41,601 nt of DNA from UBA4951 sp963616935 (GTDB taxonomy: Bacteria; Bacillota_I; Bacilli_A; RFN20; CAG-826): contig CAVEMS010000009.1 in NCBI GenBank assembly GCA_963616935.1, forward strand, positions 1 through 41,601, in the 5' to 3' direction. Made by a program: the position numbers and the translations under genes. This document shows positions 24,696 to 32,085 of the stretch, piece by piece (the first letter of the stretch is position 1; the number at the start of each line of letters is the position of its first letter). The notes beneath the pieces are model-generated. The model was not told where the DNA came from. It did no database searches and was given only the letters and a program-made list of their open reading frames with translations.

Positions 24696-25414
24696 TGCCT
24701 TCCCTCTATGTCGAAAACGTATGATGGATCGACGTAACCCAGTTCATCCGATGACTTAACCCAAGACAAACGACCATCCTCGAGGCAAAACACTTTAGAA
24801 GACACGTAAATCGCCTCTTTGAGGTTATGAGTGATATAGACTGCAGTCGCTTTGCTAGCAAGAAGCATTCTCTTTATCGTCATCAAAACGTCTTTCTTAT
24901 GTAACGGATCGACGTTGGATAATGGCTCATCAAGCAATACCAAGTCCGGCTTTTTGATCAAAGCCCTTCCTAAGCACACCTTTTGGATCTGGCCGGTGCT
25001 AAGTTGCCTCGGCTTCCTAGACAGCAAGAACTCAATGCCTAGATCCCTCGCCATGTTCATGACGTTTTCATCGATGGTTTCATAGGATTGTCTCTCTAGC
25101 TTCAAAGGGAAAGCGAGGTTATCGTAAACCGTAAGATGAGGATAGAGAGCAAACTCCTGCATGACATAGGATATTCTTCTATCCCTTAGTCTCATCTTCG
25201 TTATATCCGTTCCATCGCTAAGAATCAGGCCATCATAGGAAAGTTGGCTTGAAAGGGCACGGAAAAGGGTGGTCTTCCCAGATCCAGATTCGCCCATCAA
25301 AGCGCTTATCTCCATATCCCCAAACGTGCATGTCACGTCTTTTAAAGCGGGATACTCCTGCTTCTTCTTGCCTAAATATGTGACGCTTAAATTTTTGACT
25401 TCGATTTTCGGCAT
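24692..25414 (-). CDS. Short ABC transporter ATP-binding protein
   Basis: 240 residues. Walker A GESGSGKTT (about 40-48), Q-loop YVMQEFALYPHLTV, signature LSTGQ, Walker B LVLLDEP and H-loop YITHN are all present. The signature has Thr where LSGGQ has Gly. The sequence is similar to the first 235 residues of sugar-import ATPases (MsmX/UgpC), but the C-terminal regulatory TOBE domain of about 120 residues is absent. No clear Shine-Dalgarno precedes ATG 25414. It is coupled to the YesL-like gene by a 4-bp overlap. It could energise the permeases at 12523-14513, which lack an ATPase, or form its own complex with the three membrane proteins downstream. Confidence 0.9.
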   Translation of the reverse strand: MPKIEVKNLSVTYLGKKKQEYPALKDVTCTFGDMEISALMGESGSGKTTLFRALSSQLSYDGLILSDGTDITKMRLRDRRISYVMQEFALYPHLTVYDNLAFPLKLERQSYETIDENVMNMARDLGIEFLLSRKPRQLSTGQIQKVCLGRALIKKPDLVLLDEPLSNVDPLHKKDVLMTIKRMLLASKATAVYITHNLKEAIYVSSKVFCLEDGRLSWVKSSDELGYVDPSYVFDIEGRQ

Positions 25415-25458
25415 GGGATTATGGTAGCAAACAAAAGAAAGGATTTAATACACGGAAA

Positions 25459-25881
25459 TCAAAGGACGACGCCCTTGACGATGATGAGATTCCCATAGAT
25501 CCTCTCCTCGCCCGTCTGGATGACGGCATAGGCGTTCTTGGCCTTCTCGTAAAAGGCAAACCTCTCGATTTCGGAGACAGGATGATTGAGAGCCTTCTCA
25601 TATTCGCCGATTATGGCGGGCCTCGCCATTCCTTTTTGTTTATCGCTATCGGTTAGGGCCATCGCGATCAAAGGCTCTTCCGAATAGGTATCTAAGGGTA
25701 TCACGCTCATGACGGCTTTCGAGACGGTGACGGCATCGATCCCAGGCATACGAATGAGCCTTTTGGCACAGGTTTCTCCAGGGAAATTGGCGTCGGCGAT
25801 GACAATTGAGTCGCCATGCCCCATATCGCAAAGAATCTTTAGTAGATCCCCCGTAAGCAACTTATCGATTCCAGATAGCAT
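25459..25881 (-). CDS. fucU: L-fucose mutarotase (FucU, RbsD/FucU family)
   Basis: 140 residues, the usual length for FucU. LCDMGHGDSIVIADANFP contains the conserved His22 of the family, and the C-terminal FAFYEKAKNAYAVIQTGE and YGNLIIVKG match FucU rather than RbsD. FucU interconverts the anomers of L-fucose, feeding the alpha anomer to fucose isomerase. AAAGGAG precedes the ATG. It is the first gene of the cluster that includes the ABC ATPase and, further down, the GH95 fucosidase. Fucose isomerase, kinase and aldolase are not in the window. Confidence 0.92.
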   Translation of the reverse strand: MLSGIDKLLTGDLLKILCDMGHGDSIVIADANFPGETCAKRLIRMPGIDAVTVSKAVMSVIPLDTYSEEPLIAMALTDSDKQKGMARPAIIGEYEKALNHPVSEIERFAFYEKAKNAYAVIQTGEERIYGNLIIVKGVVL

Positions 25882-25918
25882 TTTCTTCTCCTTTAGCCAT
25901 TAGGCTTGTTTCGGAAAG

Positions 25919-25927
25919 ATTATACCA
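25919..25927 (-). promoter_or_regulatory. Extended -10 promoter of the fucU cluster
   Basis: On the minus strand TGGTATAAT fits the extended -10 consensus and lies about 38 bp before ATG 25881. No good -35 hexamer was seen, as is usual for extended -10 promoters. The cre box at 25975-25991 lies about 50 bp upstream of it. Confidence 0.55.
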
Positions 25928-25974
25928 ATCCCAAGCAAAATGAGCGAAAAAGAGAAATGTTGTATGTTTTTACT

Positions 25975-25991
25975 AATGTAAGCGTTTCCAT
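25975..25991. promoter_or_regulatory. cre box between fucU and the secreted module protein
   Basis: AATGTAAGCGTTTCCAT contains a full match to the CcpA consensus WTGNAANCGNWNNCW. It lies in the divergent promoter region and just before a TATAAA (25993-25998) on the plus strand, so CcpA could repress the plus-strand gene directly and perhaps the fucU cluster as well. Confidence 0.7.
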
Positions 25992-26003
25992 TTATAAAAG
26001 AAG

Positions 26004-26020
26004 TGTCCTATTTTTTTACT
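26004..26020. promoter_or_regulatory. Second copy of the 17-bp motif (candidate AraC operator)
   Basis: TGTCCTATTTTTTTACT, identical to 18937-18953, lies 12 bp after the cre box and about 135 bp before the ATG at 26155. Flanking bases differ between the two copies, so the match is limited to the motif. Confidence 0.5.
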
Positions 26021-26154
26021 CGCATCGTCCGATTTCTTGTCTTTAAGGACACCTCAACCATAGAATTTGGTATCGAACTAAAGTTCCGCCACCTTTGGCA
26101 ACTTGTTTAAGTGTCAAACCTGAAACGGAACCCATATCAGAAAAGGAGAAAAAT

Positions 26155-27780
26155 ATGGCAAGTAAGAAAAAACTCACATTGCTATCCGTAACCGGCCTTC
26201 TTAGCGTGTTAGCCGTTGGCGTGGCAGCTTCGGTCGGAAGCGGCAAGATCATCGGCGCAATCGGCGAAGATGGAACTGTCTGGAAGCACTATGCCGCTGT
26301 CGAAGCGACTTACACCACCCATGGTTCGAAGGAATTCTGGGCAAGTTGCAGCGATTTAGGCACTCACGTCTTCACCGCTCCTACTAGCGGCACCATCGAA
26401 GAAGGCGGCAATTTCGCCGATACCATCTACTTCACCGCATTAGAGGAAACCGACGACCGTTACATCGCCAAGAAAGTCCCAAGCGTCACTTTCGACGCTC
26501 GTGGAGGCGTTGCCGTCGATACTCAAGAAATCGCTTATGGCACGGCCGCAAGCGAACTTCCAACCACCACTCGTGAAGCCGATGCTTATTATGAGTCATA
26601 TGAGTTCGGCGGATGGTATAAGGATGGAACCGCATTAGCGGATACCGACACCATCACCGAAAGCGTGGATCTCAAAGCCGGATGGAAATACGGAGAAAGT
26701 AAAAAAGTCTATATCAACGACTGGAAAGAAACTGACTTTACGAAAGGCGACGGTGTCACCATTAAAAAAGTTTCGGACGCTTCTGGTTTTGCCAAAACAG
26801 ACGACGAGGGAATCATGTTCTCTCCTAGCGGCAGCTTGGAAGGCACCATGACCGCTCCGGCCATCAATTTCAACGAAATTTTAGAAACAACGCGCGCTAT
26901 TTATATGTATGTCGGCGGCTACAACAGCTACAACATACTAAATGTTACGGTTTCTGCCGACACCAACATTTCATCGAACAGCGGAGAACAAGATGTAAAG
27001 TATCTCACCAGAACGCTTCTACGTTTCACGAAGGAGGCAGACGGCAAGGTGCACATGCATTACTCTGACACAACTGCAGAGAAACCAATTTATTACAGCA
27101 ACGGATATAAGAGCTACGCTTATGACGCCACGCTCACGGATAATCAGGCTAACGGCACCGAAGGCCTAACCTTTACCGCCAAGCAAAAAGGCGCTACGAG
27201 ACTTTATTGGCTCGGAAGACCATATTACATCAATGGCGAAGAAAGATATTTGGACGTCTCGCAAAAAACCGGCTACACCATTACGAACGCCGATTCGAAG
27301 AACAAAACCGACGCTGCATCAGGCATTGCTCCTTGGGGTGCTTGGGTTGAATGGGTCGGCAGTTTGAACGAGTATATGGGCTTCTTGGGAAACAACCCCA
27401 GCGCAGGCGCTGTCCTAACGCTCGACAACATCAATTTCTCGACTTTATTCGCCGAAAATAAGGGCGTCAAATTCACCATAGGCGCATGGAATGGCGGAGA
27501 ACACGTTTACTTTGGCGGCATCGATTTGGGCGTTAATGCTGCCAAACCCAATGACCCCTCCACTCACACCGTCGATTCTATCGAAAAGACCTGGCACAAC
27601 TGGGAAGTCAGCATCGATGATATCGGAGCCCACATCTACAACAAGAATGAAGATAAAACCTATAATGTCACCCTCACCGCGAATCAAATCGCCGGAACCG
27701 AAGGCGTCAATATGACTCTCGCCAACGTCTCTAATGGGCGCTTCTTCCTTCTCTCCAACCTCTCCACCTACCACTTCTAA
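26155..27780 (+). CDS. Secreted protein with InlB repeat and tandem duplicated unknown module
   Basis: 541 residues from ATG 26155, chosen for the AAGGAG 7 nt upstream; an open extension to 26095 lacks support. Signal peptide without lipobox or sorting motif. Residues about 43-90 (HYAAVEATYTTHGSKEFW) resemble the short His/Cys-type repeats found in secreted Firmicutes proteins. Residues 109-178 are an InlB/Flg_new repeat (VTFDARGGVAV, FGGWYKDGTAL). Residues 184-362 and 365-541 are two copies of the module also found at the end of the lipoprotein at 1369-3567: PAINFNEIL and DNINFSTLF, then GTEGLTF and GTEGVNM near the ends. Between the two proteins QANGTEGL is identical. The gene stands alone, with a strong terminator behind it, and shares a cre box and the 17-bp motif with the big operon. 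Confidence 0.85.
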   Translation: MASKKKLTLLSVTGLLSVLAVGVAASVGSGKIIGAIGEDGTVWKHYAAVEATYTTHGSKEFWASCSDLGTHVFTAPTSGTIEEGGNFADTIYFTALEETDDRYIAKKVPSVTFDARGGVAVDTQEIAYGTAASELPTTTREADAYYESYEFGGWYKDGTALADTDTITESVDLKAGWKYGESKKVYINDWKETDFTKGDGVTIKKVSDASGFAKTDDEGIMFSPSGSLEGTMTAPAINFNEILETTRAIYMYVGGYNSYNILNVTVSADTNISSNSGEQDVKYLTRTLLRFTKEADGKVHMHYSDTTAEKPIYYSNGYKSYAYDATLTDNQANGTEGLTFTAKQKGATRLYWLGRPYYINGEERYLDVSQKTGYTITNADSKNKTDAASGIAPWGAWVEWVGSLNEYMGFLGNNPSAGAVLTLDNINFSTLFAENKGVKFTIGAWNGGEHVYFGGIDLGVNAAKPNDPSTHTVDSIEKTWHNWEVSIDDIGAHIYNKNEDKTYNVTLTANQIAGTEGVNMTLANVSNGRFFLLSNLSTYHF

Positions 27781-27803
27781 TCTCTAGTCCTCCTAGATTT
27801 ACT

Positions 27804-27830
27804 AGGCCGTCCTCGTGACGGCCTTTTTCT
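27804..27830 (+). terminator. Rho-independent terminator after the secreted module protein
   Basis: AGGCCGTC (27804-27811) pairs with GACGGCCT (27817-27824) around a 5-base loop and runs into TTTT. It is 24 bp after the stop codon. Confidence 0.9.
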
Positions 27831-27957
27831 TATCTCTTTCTTGTTTCATTTATCGCCCCTTTTGTCTCTAAAACAGCATAAGAAGATATCTCATATCCTT
27901 ATATCCGTAGAGAAAATGATATATTGAAGCAAATCAATCAAGGAGACAAAGAAACAT

Positions 27958-29295
27958 ATGGCACTAGACAAGGACTTCATGTGGGGCGTAGCCGCCTCCG
28001 CTTATCAAATCGAAGGAGCGGAGTCTGAAGGCGGCAGAGGAGAAAGCATCTGGGATAGCAAATATACCGAAGGGCATGTCCTTGGGGATATGAACGGCAA
28101 ATATGCCTGCGACCACTATCATCACTACAAGGAAGACGTCGCTTTGATGAAGAAACTCGGCATCAAGCATTACCGTCTTTCCATCAGCTGGCCACGCATC
28201 CTTCCAAATGGCACTGGCGAATTAAATCCAGAAGGCGTCAAATTCTATCAGGATCTAGTAGACGAACTCTTGAAAGCGGGCATCACCCCTTGGGTCAACC
28301 TCTTCCATTGGGATCTTCCTCGCAAATTATATGAAAAGGGCGGATTCCTCAATCCCGAGATCAGCGATTGGTTCGCCGAATATGCGATTCGCGTCGTCGA
28401 GATGTTCGGCGATAAAGTCCATCAATATATCCTCTTCAACGAGCCGGAAAGCCTCGCCGAAGACGGCCATTTCCTTGGCAACCACGCGCCTTTCCTTAAA
28501 CTCTCTAGAAAAGAGACCTTCCGCGTCGCCCATAACCTTCTCCTTTGCCTTGGTAAGGCCGAGAAAGCGATGAGAAAGACGGCCAAACACACGCTTAGCA
28601 TAGGATTGGTGCCATGCAGCACCCCAGCCATGCCGACCAAGCCGGAAGACAAAGAAGCCGCTTTAAAATACAACTTCTTGCCGAATGGCAGTTTCTATGA
28701 TGCCTGCTTCTTCTCCGATGCCGTGATCAAAGGCGAATTCTCTCCGGAATATAAGGAGTGGTTCGAGAAATACGATTACCATCCCTCGGATGAGGATATG
28801 AAGATCATCAAGAGCAAACTCGACTATTTCGCGATAAACCTCTATCGCGGCTACTATATAGAAAGCACGCCAGAAGGTGTGAAGAGGGTGCCTATCCGCC
28901 CAATCGACAATCTAACCTCCATGAACTGGATCATCACCCCGGAGGCGATGGGATACGTCGTCAAATATTATTACGACCGTTATAAGCTTCCGATCGTCAT
29001 CTCGGAAAATGGCATCGGCCTCACCGAATGGAAGACGATCAATGGCGATGTGCCCGATGACATGCGTATCGACTATATAAAACGTCATCTGATCGAAATG
29101 AAGAAGGTTGCCGAGACTTATCCAGTCAAAGGATATTTCTATTGGTCGCTTCTAGACAATTTCGAATGGCAATTCGGATATGCCAAGCGATTCGGATTGG
29201 TATACGTCGATTATGCGACGATGGAACGCACCCCCAAGAAGAGCGCATATTGGTATAAGAAAGTCATCGAATCCAACGGCGAAGACCTCGACTAG
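27958..29295 (+). CDS. GH1 beta-glucosidase/6-phospho-beta-glycosidase family enzyme
   Basis: 445 residues, normal for GH1, no signal peptide, so cytoplasmic. FMWGVAASAYQIEGA at the N-terminus is the family signature. FNEP (E162) is the acid/base and VISENG (E350) the nucleophile. FHWDLP, SWPRILP and FEWQFGYAKRFGL are further conserved blocks. The last segment lacks the obvious phosphate-binding Ser/Lys pattern of 6-phospho-beta-glucosidases, so a plain beta-glycosidase is more likely. AAGGAG lies about 12 nt before the ATG. It is monocistronic. Confidence 0.95.
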   Translation: MALDKDFMWGVAASAYQIEGAESEGGRGESIWDSKYTEGHVLGDMNGKYACDHYHHYKEDVALMKKLGIKHYRLSISWPRILPNGTGELNPEGVKFYQDLVDELLKAGITPWVNLFHWDLPRKLYEKGGFLNPEISDWFAEYAIRVVEMFGDKVHQYILFNEPESLAEDGHFLGNHAPFLKLSRKETFRVAHNLLLCLGKAEKAMRKTAKHTLSIGLVPCSTPAMPTKPEDKEAALKYNFLPNGSFYDACFFSDAVIKGEFSPEYKEWFEKYDYHPSDEDMKIIKSKLDYFAINLYRGYYIESTPEGVKRVPIRPIDNLTSMNWIITPEAMGYVVKYYYDRYKLPIVISENGIGLTEWKTINGDVPDDMRIDYIKRHLIEMKKVAETYPVKGYFYWSLLDNFEWQFGYAKRFGLVYVDYATMERTPKKSAYWYKKVIESNGEDLD

Positions 29296-29396
29296 TTTAG
29301 AAGTCATTTATAGACTGCTTTAAGTAGAAGTCTCTTTTCATCGTCTTGCCTCCATTGAAGTTTTTTGCAGGACTTGCATTTTTCTCTAACAAAAAC

Positions 29397-29418
29397 CCCC
29401 GCCATTTGAGGCGAGGGG
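29397..29418 (-). terminator. Minus-strand terminator after the helical lipoprotein
   Basis: CCCCCGCC pairs with GGCGAGGGG (one bulged A) around a 6-base loop. On the minus strand it is followed by TTTTTG (complement of 29391-29395), 56 bp after the stop of the gene ending at 29474. Confidence 0.8.
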
Positions 29419-29432
29419 AGTAGACGGGAGGT

Positions 29433-29467
29433 CTTCGGAAGCGCCTTTTGAGCGCTCCCGAAGTTTT
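29433..29467 (+). terminator. Hairpin terminator between convergent genes
   Basis: CTTCGGAAGCGC (29433-29444) pairs with GCGCTCCCGAAG (29452-29463), one mismatch, followed on the plus strand by TTTT. It probably ends the GH1 transcript and may work both ways. Confidence 0.75.
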
Positions 29468-29473
29468 AATCGT

Positions 29474-31090
29474 TTACCAATGGATGCTATATCTTGCGGT
29501 TGTGCCGTAGTTATAGGAGTCACCCAAGTAGAAGTGTTCGATAAGCTCAGAGGTGCTATAGTCATCGCGGTGAGCGATAGGCCATGTGACGCCGCCGTTC
29601 AATGTGGCATTGTCGGCATTCATGAAGGCGATCATCTTTTTGTTGATGGCGTCTTGATAGAACGTTTGATCGTCGTAGTGATTCCAGAAGGTCTCCCCTA
29701 CTCGGCAATAATCTTTGCTCGAGAGGTTGCCATACCAGTCGTAGTAGTTATAACGAGCGTAGTAGTCGACACCCCTTAAGAAGCCTCTGCCTTCTCTTCT
29801 CACGTCGATGTTCTTATAGATGCCAATGGCTTCATCGAAGTCGTCTTGTTTGCCGCTTGGTATCCTGAAGCCCAAATCCCTTAAGTAGTACTTGAGATTA
29901 TAGTTATCATCGACTTTGTAGTTATTCACGTAGAAGGAGTAATCGTTATATAGCATCGAGTAGAAGTCGGTGCTTGCGACGTATGCCTTGAAGCAATGGC
30001 TCGTGCCATTGTCATAGAAGTCATCGATCGTGTTCTTCCAAACGACGTGATTGAGTCCGATTGTGGCTATATAAGCGGACACGGTGTAATCGGTGGTGAC
30101 ATGGACATAACCGCTGCTATCGAAGGTTCTCTTTAAGTGAGACATCGTCGGACGTTCCGGATCGTCGTGATTCTGCTTGATGGTGTAGAGCTTCTGAAGC
30201 TCTTTTTGGAAGACGCCATTGACGACATTGACGGCTTCGCACATCTGTTCGATCGACATCTTGATGCCTTCGATATTCGAATCCCCCGGAGCGTACTTGC
30301 TGATCTCGTTTGCAGCTTCGATCTTTCCAAGAAGCGCCATGGAGTTGATAAGGAAGGCGCATTCTTTGATGAAGTTCATTCTTGGAGCGTAGCTTTGGTA
30401 GTCCCAAATGTCGTTCGCGCCTAAGGTGTTGTCATATAACTCCATCAAGGTTTGGCTCTTTTTCACCGCGTTAGGAGAGGTGAATTGCTGCGCGAGCAAC
30501 TCAGTCGAGTGCCACACTTTATTACTAAGGCCATAGAAGTTAAGGTTCGTCGGGAAGGCGTTGATGAATTCCGCTTTCTCTTTGTTGATCGTCTCTTGAT
30601 CGACTCCGGAATCCTCTTTCTCGGCAATGGCCTCAAGCACCTTCATCTCGGAGAGGATAGGAGATTTGACCTCATTTATCCTAGCCAAGATTTCGTTCAT
30701 GGTGCCAGTGTCTTGGACTTGCTGCGCTTTCTTGGTGAGATTCTCGAATCCTTCCTTAAGCTCAATTTCGATCTGGTTAAGTTGAGAAAGGATCTGATCG
30801 ATTTTCTTAGTCGTCGCATCGCGGACGTCGATTCCCATTTCCAAACACGCCGTCTTGAAGGCGTAAAGAGCCAAAGTCGAAACGCCAGACTTCAAGAACT
30901 CGGTGCCTTTATCAAGGATCGACTGCGAGAGCCAATCGAGTTCTACGTTATCGGCGGTCAATTTGTAAGAAGGGTCATTGACGCTCATATCGACCCTGAT
31001 GATGTCCTCGTTAGAGGAGCTTGGCACCTTGCCAGAGCATGCGCTGGCCAAGATCGCCAAGGCCGATAATCCAATCAAGTGCTTTTTCAT
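29474..31090 (-). CDS. Helical surface lipoprotein, unknown function
   Basis: 538 residues with lipobox ASAC (Cys18). The N-terminal half is predicted from its heptad pattern to be helical, with a hydrophobic stretch (KSGVSTLALYAFKTACLEMG, about 65-85) followed directly by a coiled-coil segment (IDQILSQLNQIEIELKEGFE, about 95-115) and more helices to about residue 300. The C-terminal 200 residues are rich in Tyr, Asp and Asn. A hydrophobic helix beside long amphipathic helices is seen in alpha-helical pore-forming toxins, but no named family was recognised and the likeness is only architectural. It has its own strong promoter and its own terminator and is flanked by glycosidase genes. Confidence 0.8.
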   Translation of the reverse strand: MKKHLIGLSALAILASACSGKVPSSSNEDIIRVDMSVNDPSYKLTADNVELDWLSQSILDKGTEFLKSGVSTLALYAFKTACLEMGIDVRDATTKKIDQILSQLNQIEIELKEGFENLTKKAQQVQDTGTMNEILARINEVKSPILSEMKVLEAIAEKEDSGVDQETINKEKAEFINAFPTNLNFYGLSNKVWHSTELLAQQFTSPNAVKKSQTLMELYDNTLGANDIWDYQSYAPRMNFIKECAFLINSMALLGKIEAANEISKYAPGDSNIEGIKMSIEQMCEAVNVVNGVFQKELQKLYTIKQNHDDPERPTMSHLKRTFDSSGYVHVTTDYTVSAYIATIGLNHVVWKNTIDDFYDNGTSHCFKAYVASTDFYSMLYNDYSFYVNNYKVDDNYNLKYYLRDLGFRIPSGKQDDFDEAIGIYKNIDVRREGRGFLRGVDYYARYNYYDWYGNLSSKDYCRVGETFWNHYDDQTFYQDAINKKMIAFMNADNATLNGGVTWPIAHRDDYSTSELIEHFYLGDSYNYGTTARYSIHW

Positions 31091-31146
31091 TTTCGTTTCC
31101 TCCCGGAAGATACATTTTTATTTGTTTTGTATCTTTCCATGGCTAC

Positions 31147-31175
31147 ATTGTATGCACCTATGTATGTTGTGTCAA
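31147..31175 (-). promoter_or_regulatory. Near-consensus sigma-70 promoter for the helical lipoprotein
   Basis: On the minus strand TTGACA (complement of 31170-31175) and TACAAT (complement of 31147-31152) are spaced by exactly 17 nt, about 57 bp before ATG 31090. The -35 box is joined to AAGCGCTT (31174-31181), an 8-bp perfect palindrome like the core of LacI-family operators. TGTATCTTT occurs on both sides of the promoter (near 31129 and 31202). Regulated, strong expression is likely. Confidence 0.75.
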
Positions 31176-31181
31176 GCGCTT

Positions 31182-31655
31182 TTGAAACATTTTTTATTTT
31201 TTGTATCTTTTTATGCACTAAGCCGATACAAAAATCATTGTGTTTGAAATGAAATTGCGATGATTGCTATATTTTCGAGTGATAGCCAATAACAAATAAA
31301 GGAAAAATCATTCATGCGCATACGCGTGACATTTATTAATACGTTAAACGAATCCTCCGCCAGAAAGCCGCAAAGACGATGCGAATCGTTTCTATGGTCG
31401 ATTGATGCGCTCACACGCACGCATCGGAACAAGGAATATGTAAAAACGCGCGAACAATGTTATGGGCAATCAATCCCTCAAACAACCGATAGGAATAATT
31501 TTGGCGTTGTCGTCTCACCAGCCCATTTGGAGACGAAGCTCAAAACAACTCCGACGTGCGAAAGTAACCGCTCTCGTTCTTCGTGGCCAATCTCGAAAAA
31601 ATATTCGTTTATAACGATTTCCTTCGACGTCTTACTTTCACAAAATGTAGTTTTT
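31182..31655. other. Gene-free stretch left of the assembly gap
   Basis: Open frames exist on both strands (for example 31314 onward on plus, 31235-31432 on minus) but none has a ribosome binding site or a recognisable domain, and the plus-strand one runs into Ns. I see no supported gene here. The broken but partly open minus frames could be a decayed gene. Confidence 0.5.
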
Positions 31656-31716
31656 NNNNNNNNNNNNNNNNNNNNNNNNNNNNNNNNNNNNNNNNNNNNN
31701 NNNNNNNNNNNNNNNN
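31656..31716. other. Assembly gap (61 Ns)
   Basis: A run of 61 undetermined bases between T-rich edges. The true length is unknown, so neighbouring sequence on the two sides may not be adjacent in the genome. Confidence 0.99.
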
Positions 31717-31737
31717 TTTTTTCCGTAGTTAAAAACG

Positions 31738-31765
31738 AAAAAAGCCGAATTTAAGGGCTTTTTGT
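31738..31765 (+). terminator. Probable rho-independent terminator
   Basis: AAAAAGCC pairs with GGCTTTTT around a 9-base loop just right of the gap. The A and T arms make it potentially bidirectional. On the minus strand it lies behind the GH63 relic at 31790-31860, as expected for the end of a gene. Confidence 0.65.
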
Positions 31766-31789
31766 CTTTTAAGATAATGTTTTTTCTTT

Positions 31790-31865
31790 ATTGTTTGTTA
31801 TCTAAATCGTCGATCATCAATAGAATCGAAAAAAATATTGCTTTGACACCTAACGTCATAAACTT
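31790..31865 (-). pseudogene. 3'-end relic of a second GH63-like gene
   Basis: Bases 31801-31825 are identical to 32099-32123, which encode the end of the GH63-like gene. On the minus strand the copy reads ...ILLMIDDLDNKQ and stop, against ...VLLMIDDLEKRN and stop in the intact gene. The residues before it (LGVKAIFFS) keep only loose likeness to the intact QGFQSWNFL. A terminator hairpin follows. The best reading is the tail of a paralogous gene whose body has been lost and replaced by repeat-bearing DNA. Confidence 0.5.
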
Positions 31866-31885
31866 ATATCTGCTTCTATATTGCG

Positions 31886-31943
31886 AATATGGGTCAGTCA
31901 AATTGACAAATATGGGTCAGTTTATATTCGAAATATGGGTCAA
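31886..31943. repeat. Three direct repeats, 23-bp period
   Basis: AATATGGGTCA occurs at 31886, 31909 and 31932, exactly 23 bp apart. The first linker holds a small inverted repeat (GTCAAATTGAC). Repeats of this sort are typical of the multi-site ends of some transposons (for example the IS21 family), but no transposase is present, so the link is inference. Confidence 0.8.
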
Positions 31944-32042
31944 TTCAATTCATTAGTTCCCAAGATAACGGCAATCTCACCGTTCAATAAAACTTAGTAT
32001 CAAATTCAAACGAAAAGATTTCCAAAGCTAACGAAGGCAAAG

Positions 32043-32075
32043 AAAAAGCACCAAGCGATGAACTCGTCATGGTGC
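32043..32075 (-). terminator. Terminator of the GH63-like gene
   Basis: On the minus strand GCACCA pairs with TGGTGC around a partly paired inner region and is followed by TTTTTC. It begins 11 bp after the stop codon. Confidence 0.75.
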
Positions 32076-32085
32076 CTATTTTGCC

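Noticed and set aside
24692..25414. MsmX/UgpC as a firm name for the ABC ATPase
   Set aside because: It lacks the C-terminal TOBE domain of about 120 residues that defines those proteins.
26095..26154. Upstream start for the secreted module protein
   Set aside because: The extension puts a polar segment before the signal peptide; ATG 26155 has a good AAGGAG.
31314..31754. Open frame running through the assembly gap
   Set aside because: Part of it is Ns, there is no ribosome binding site and no recognisable domain.
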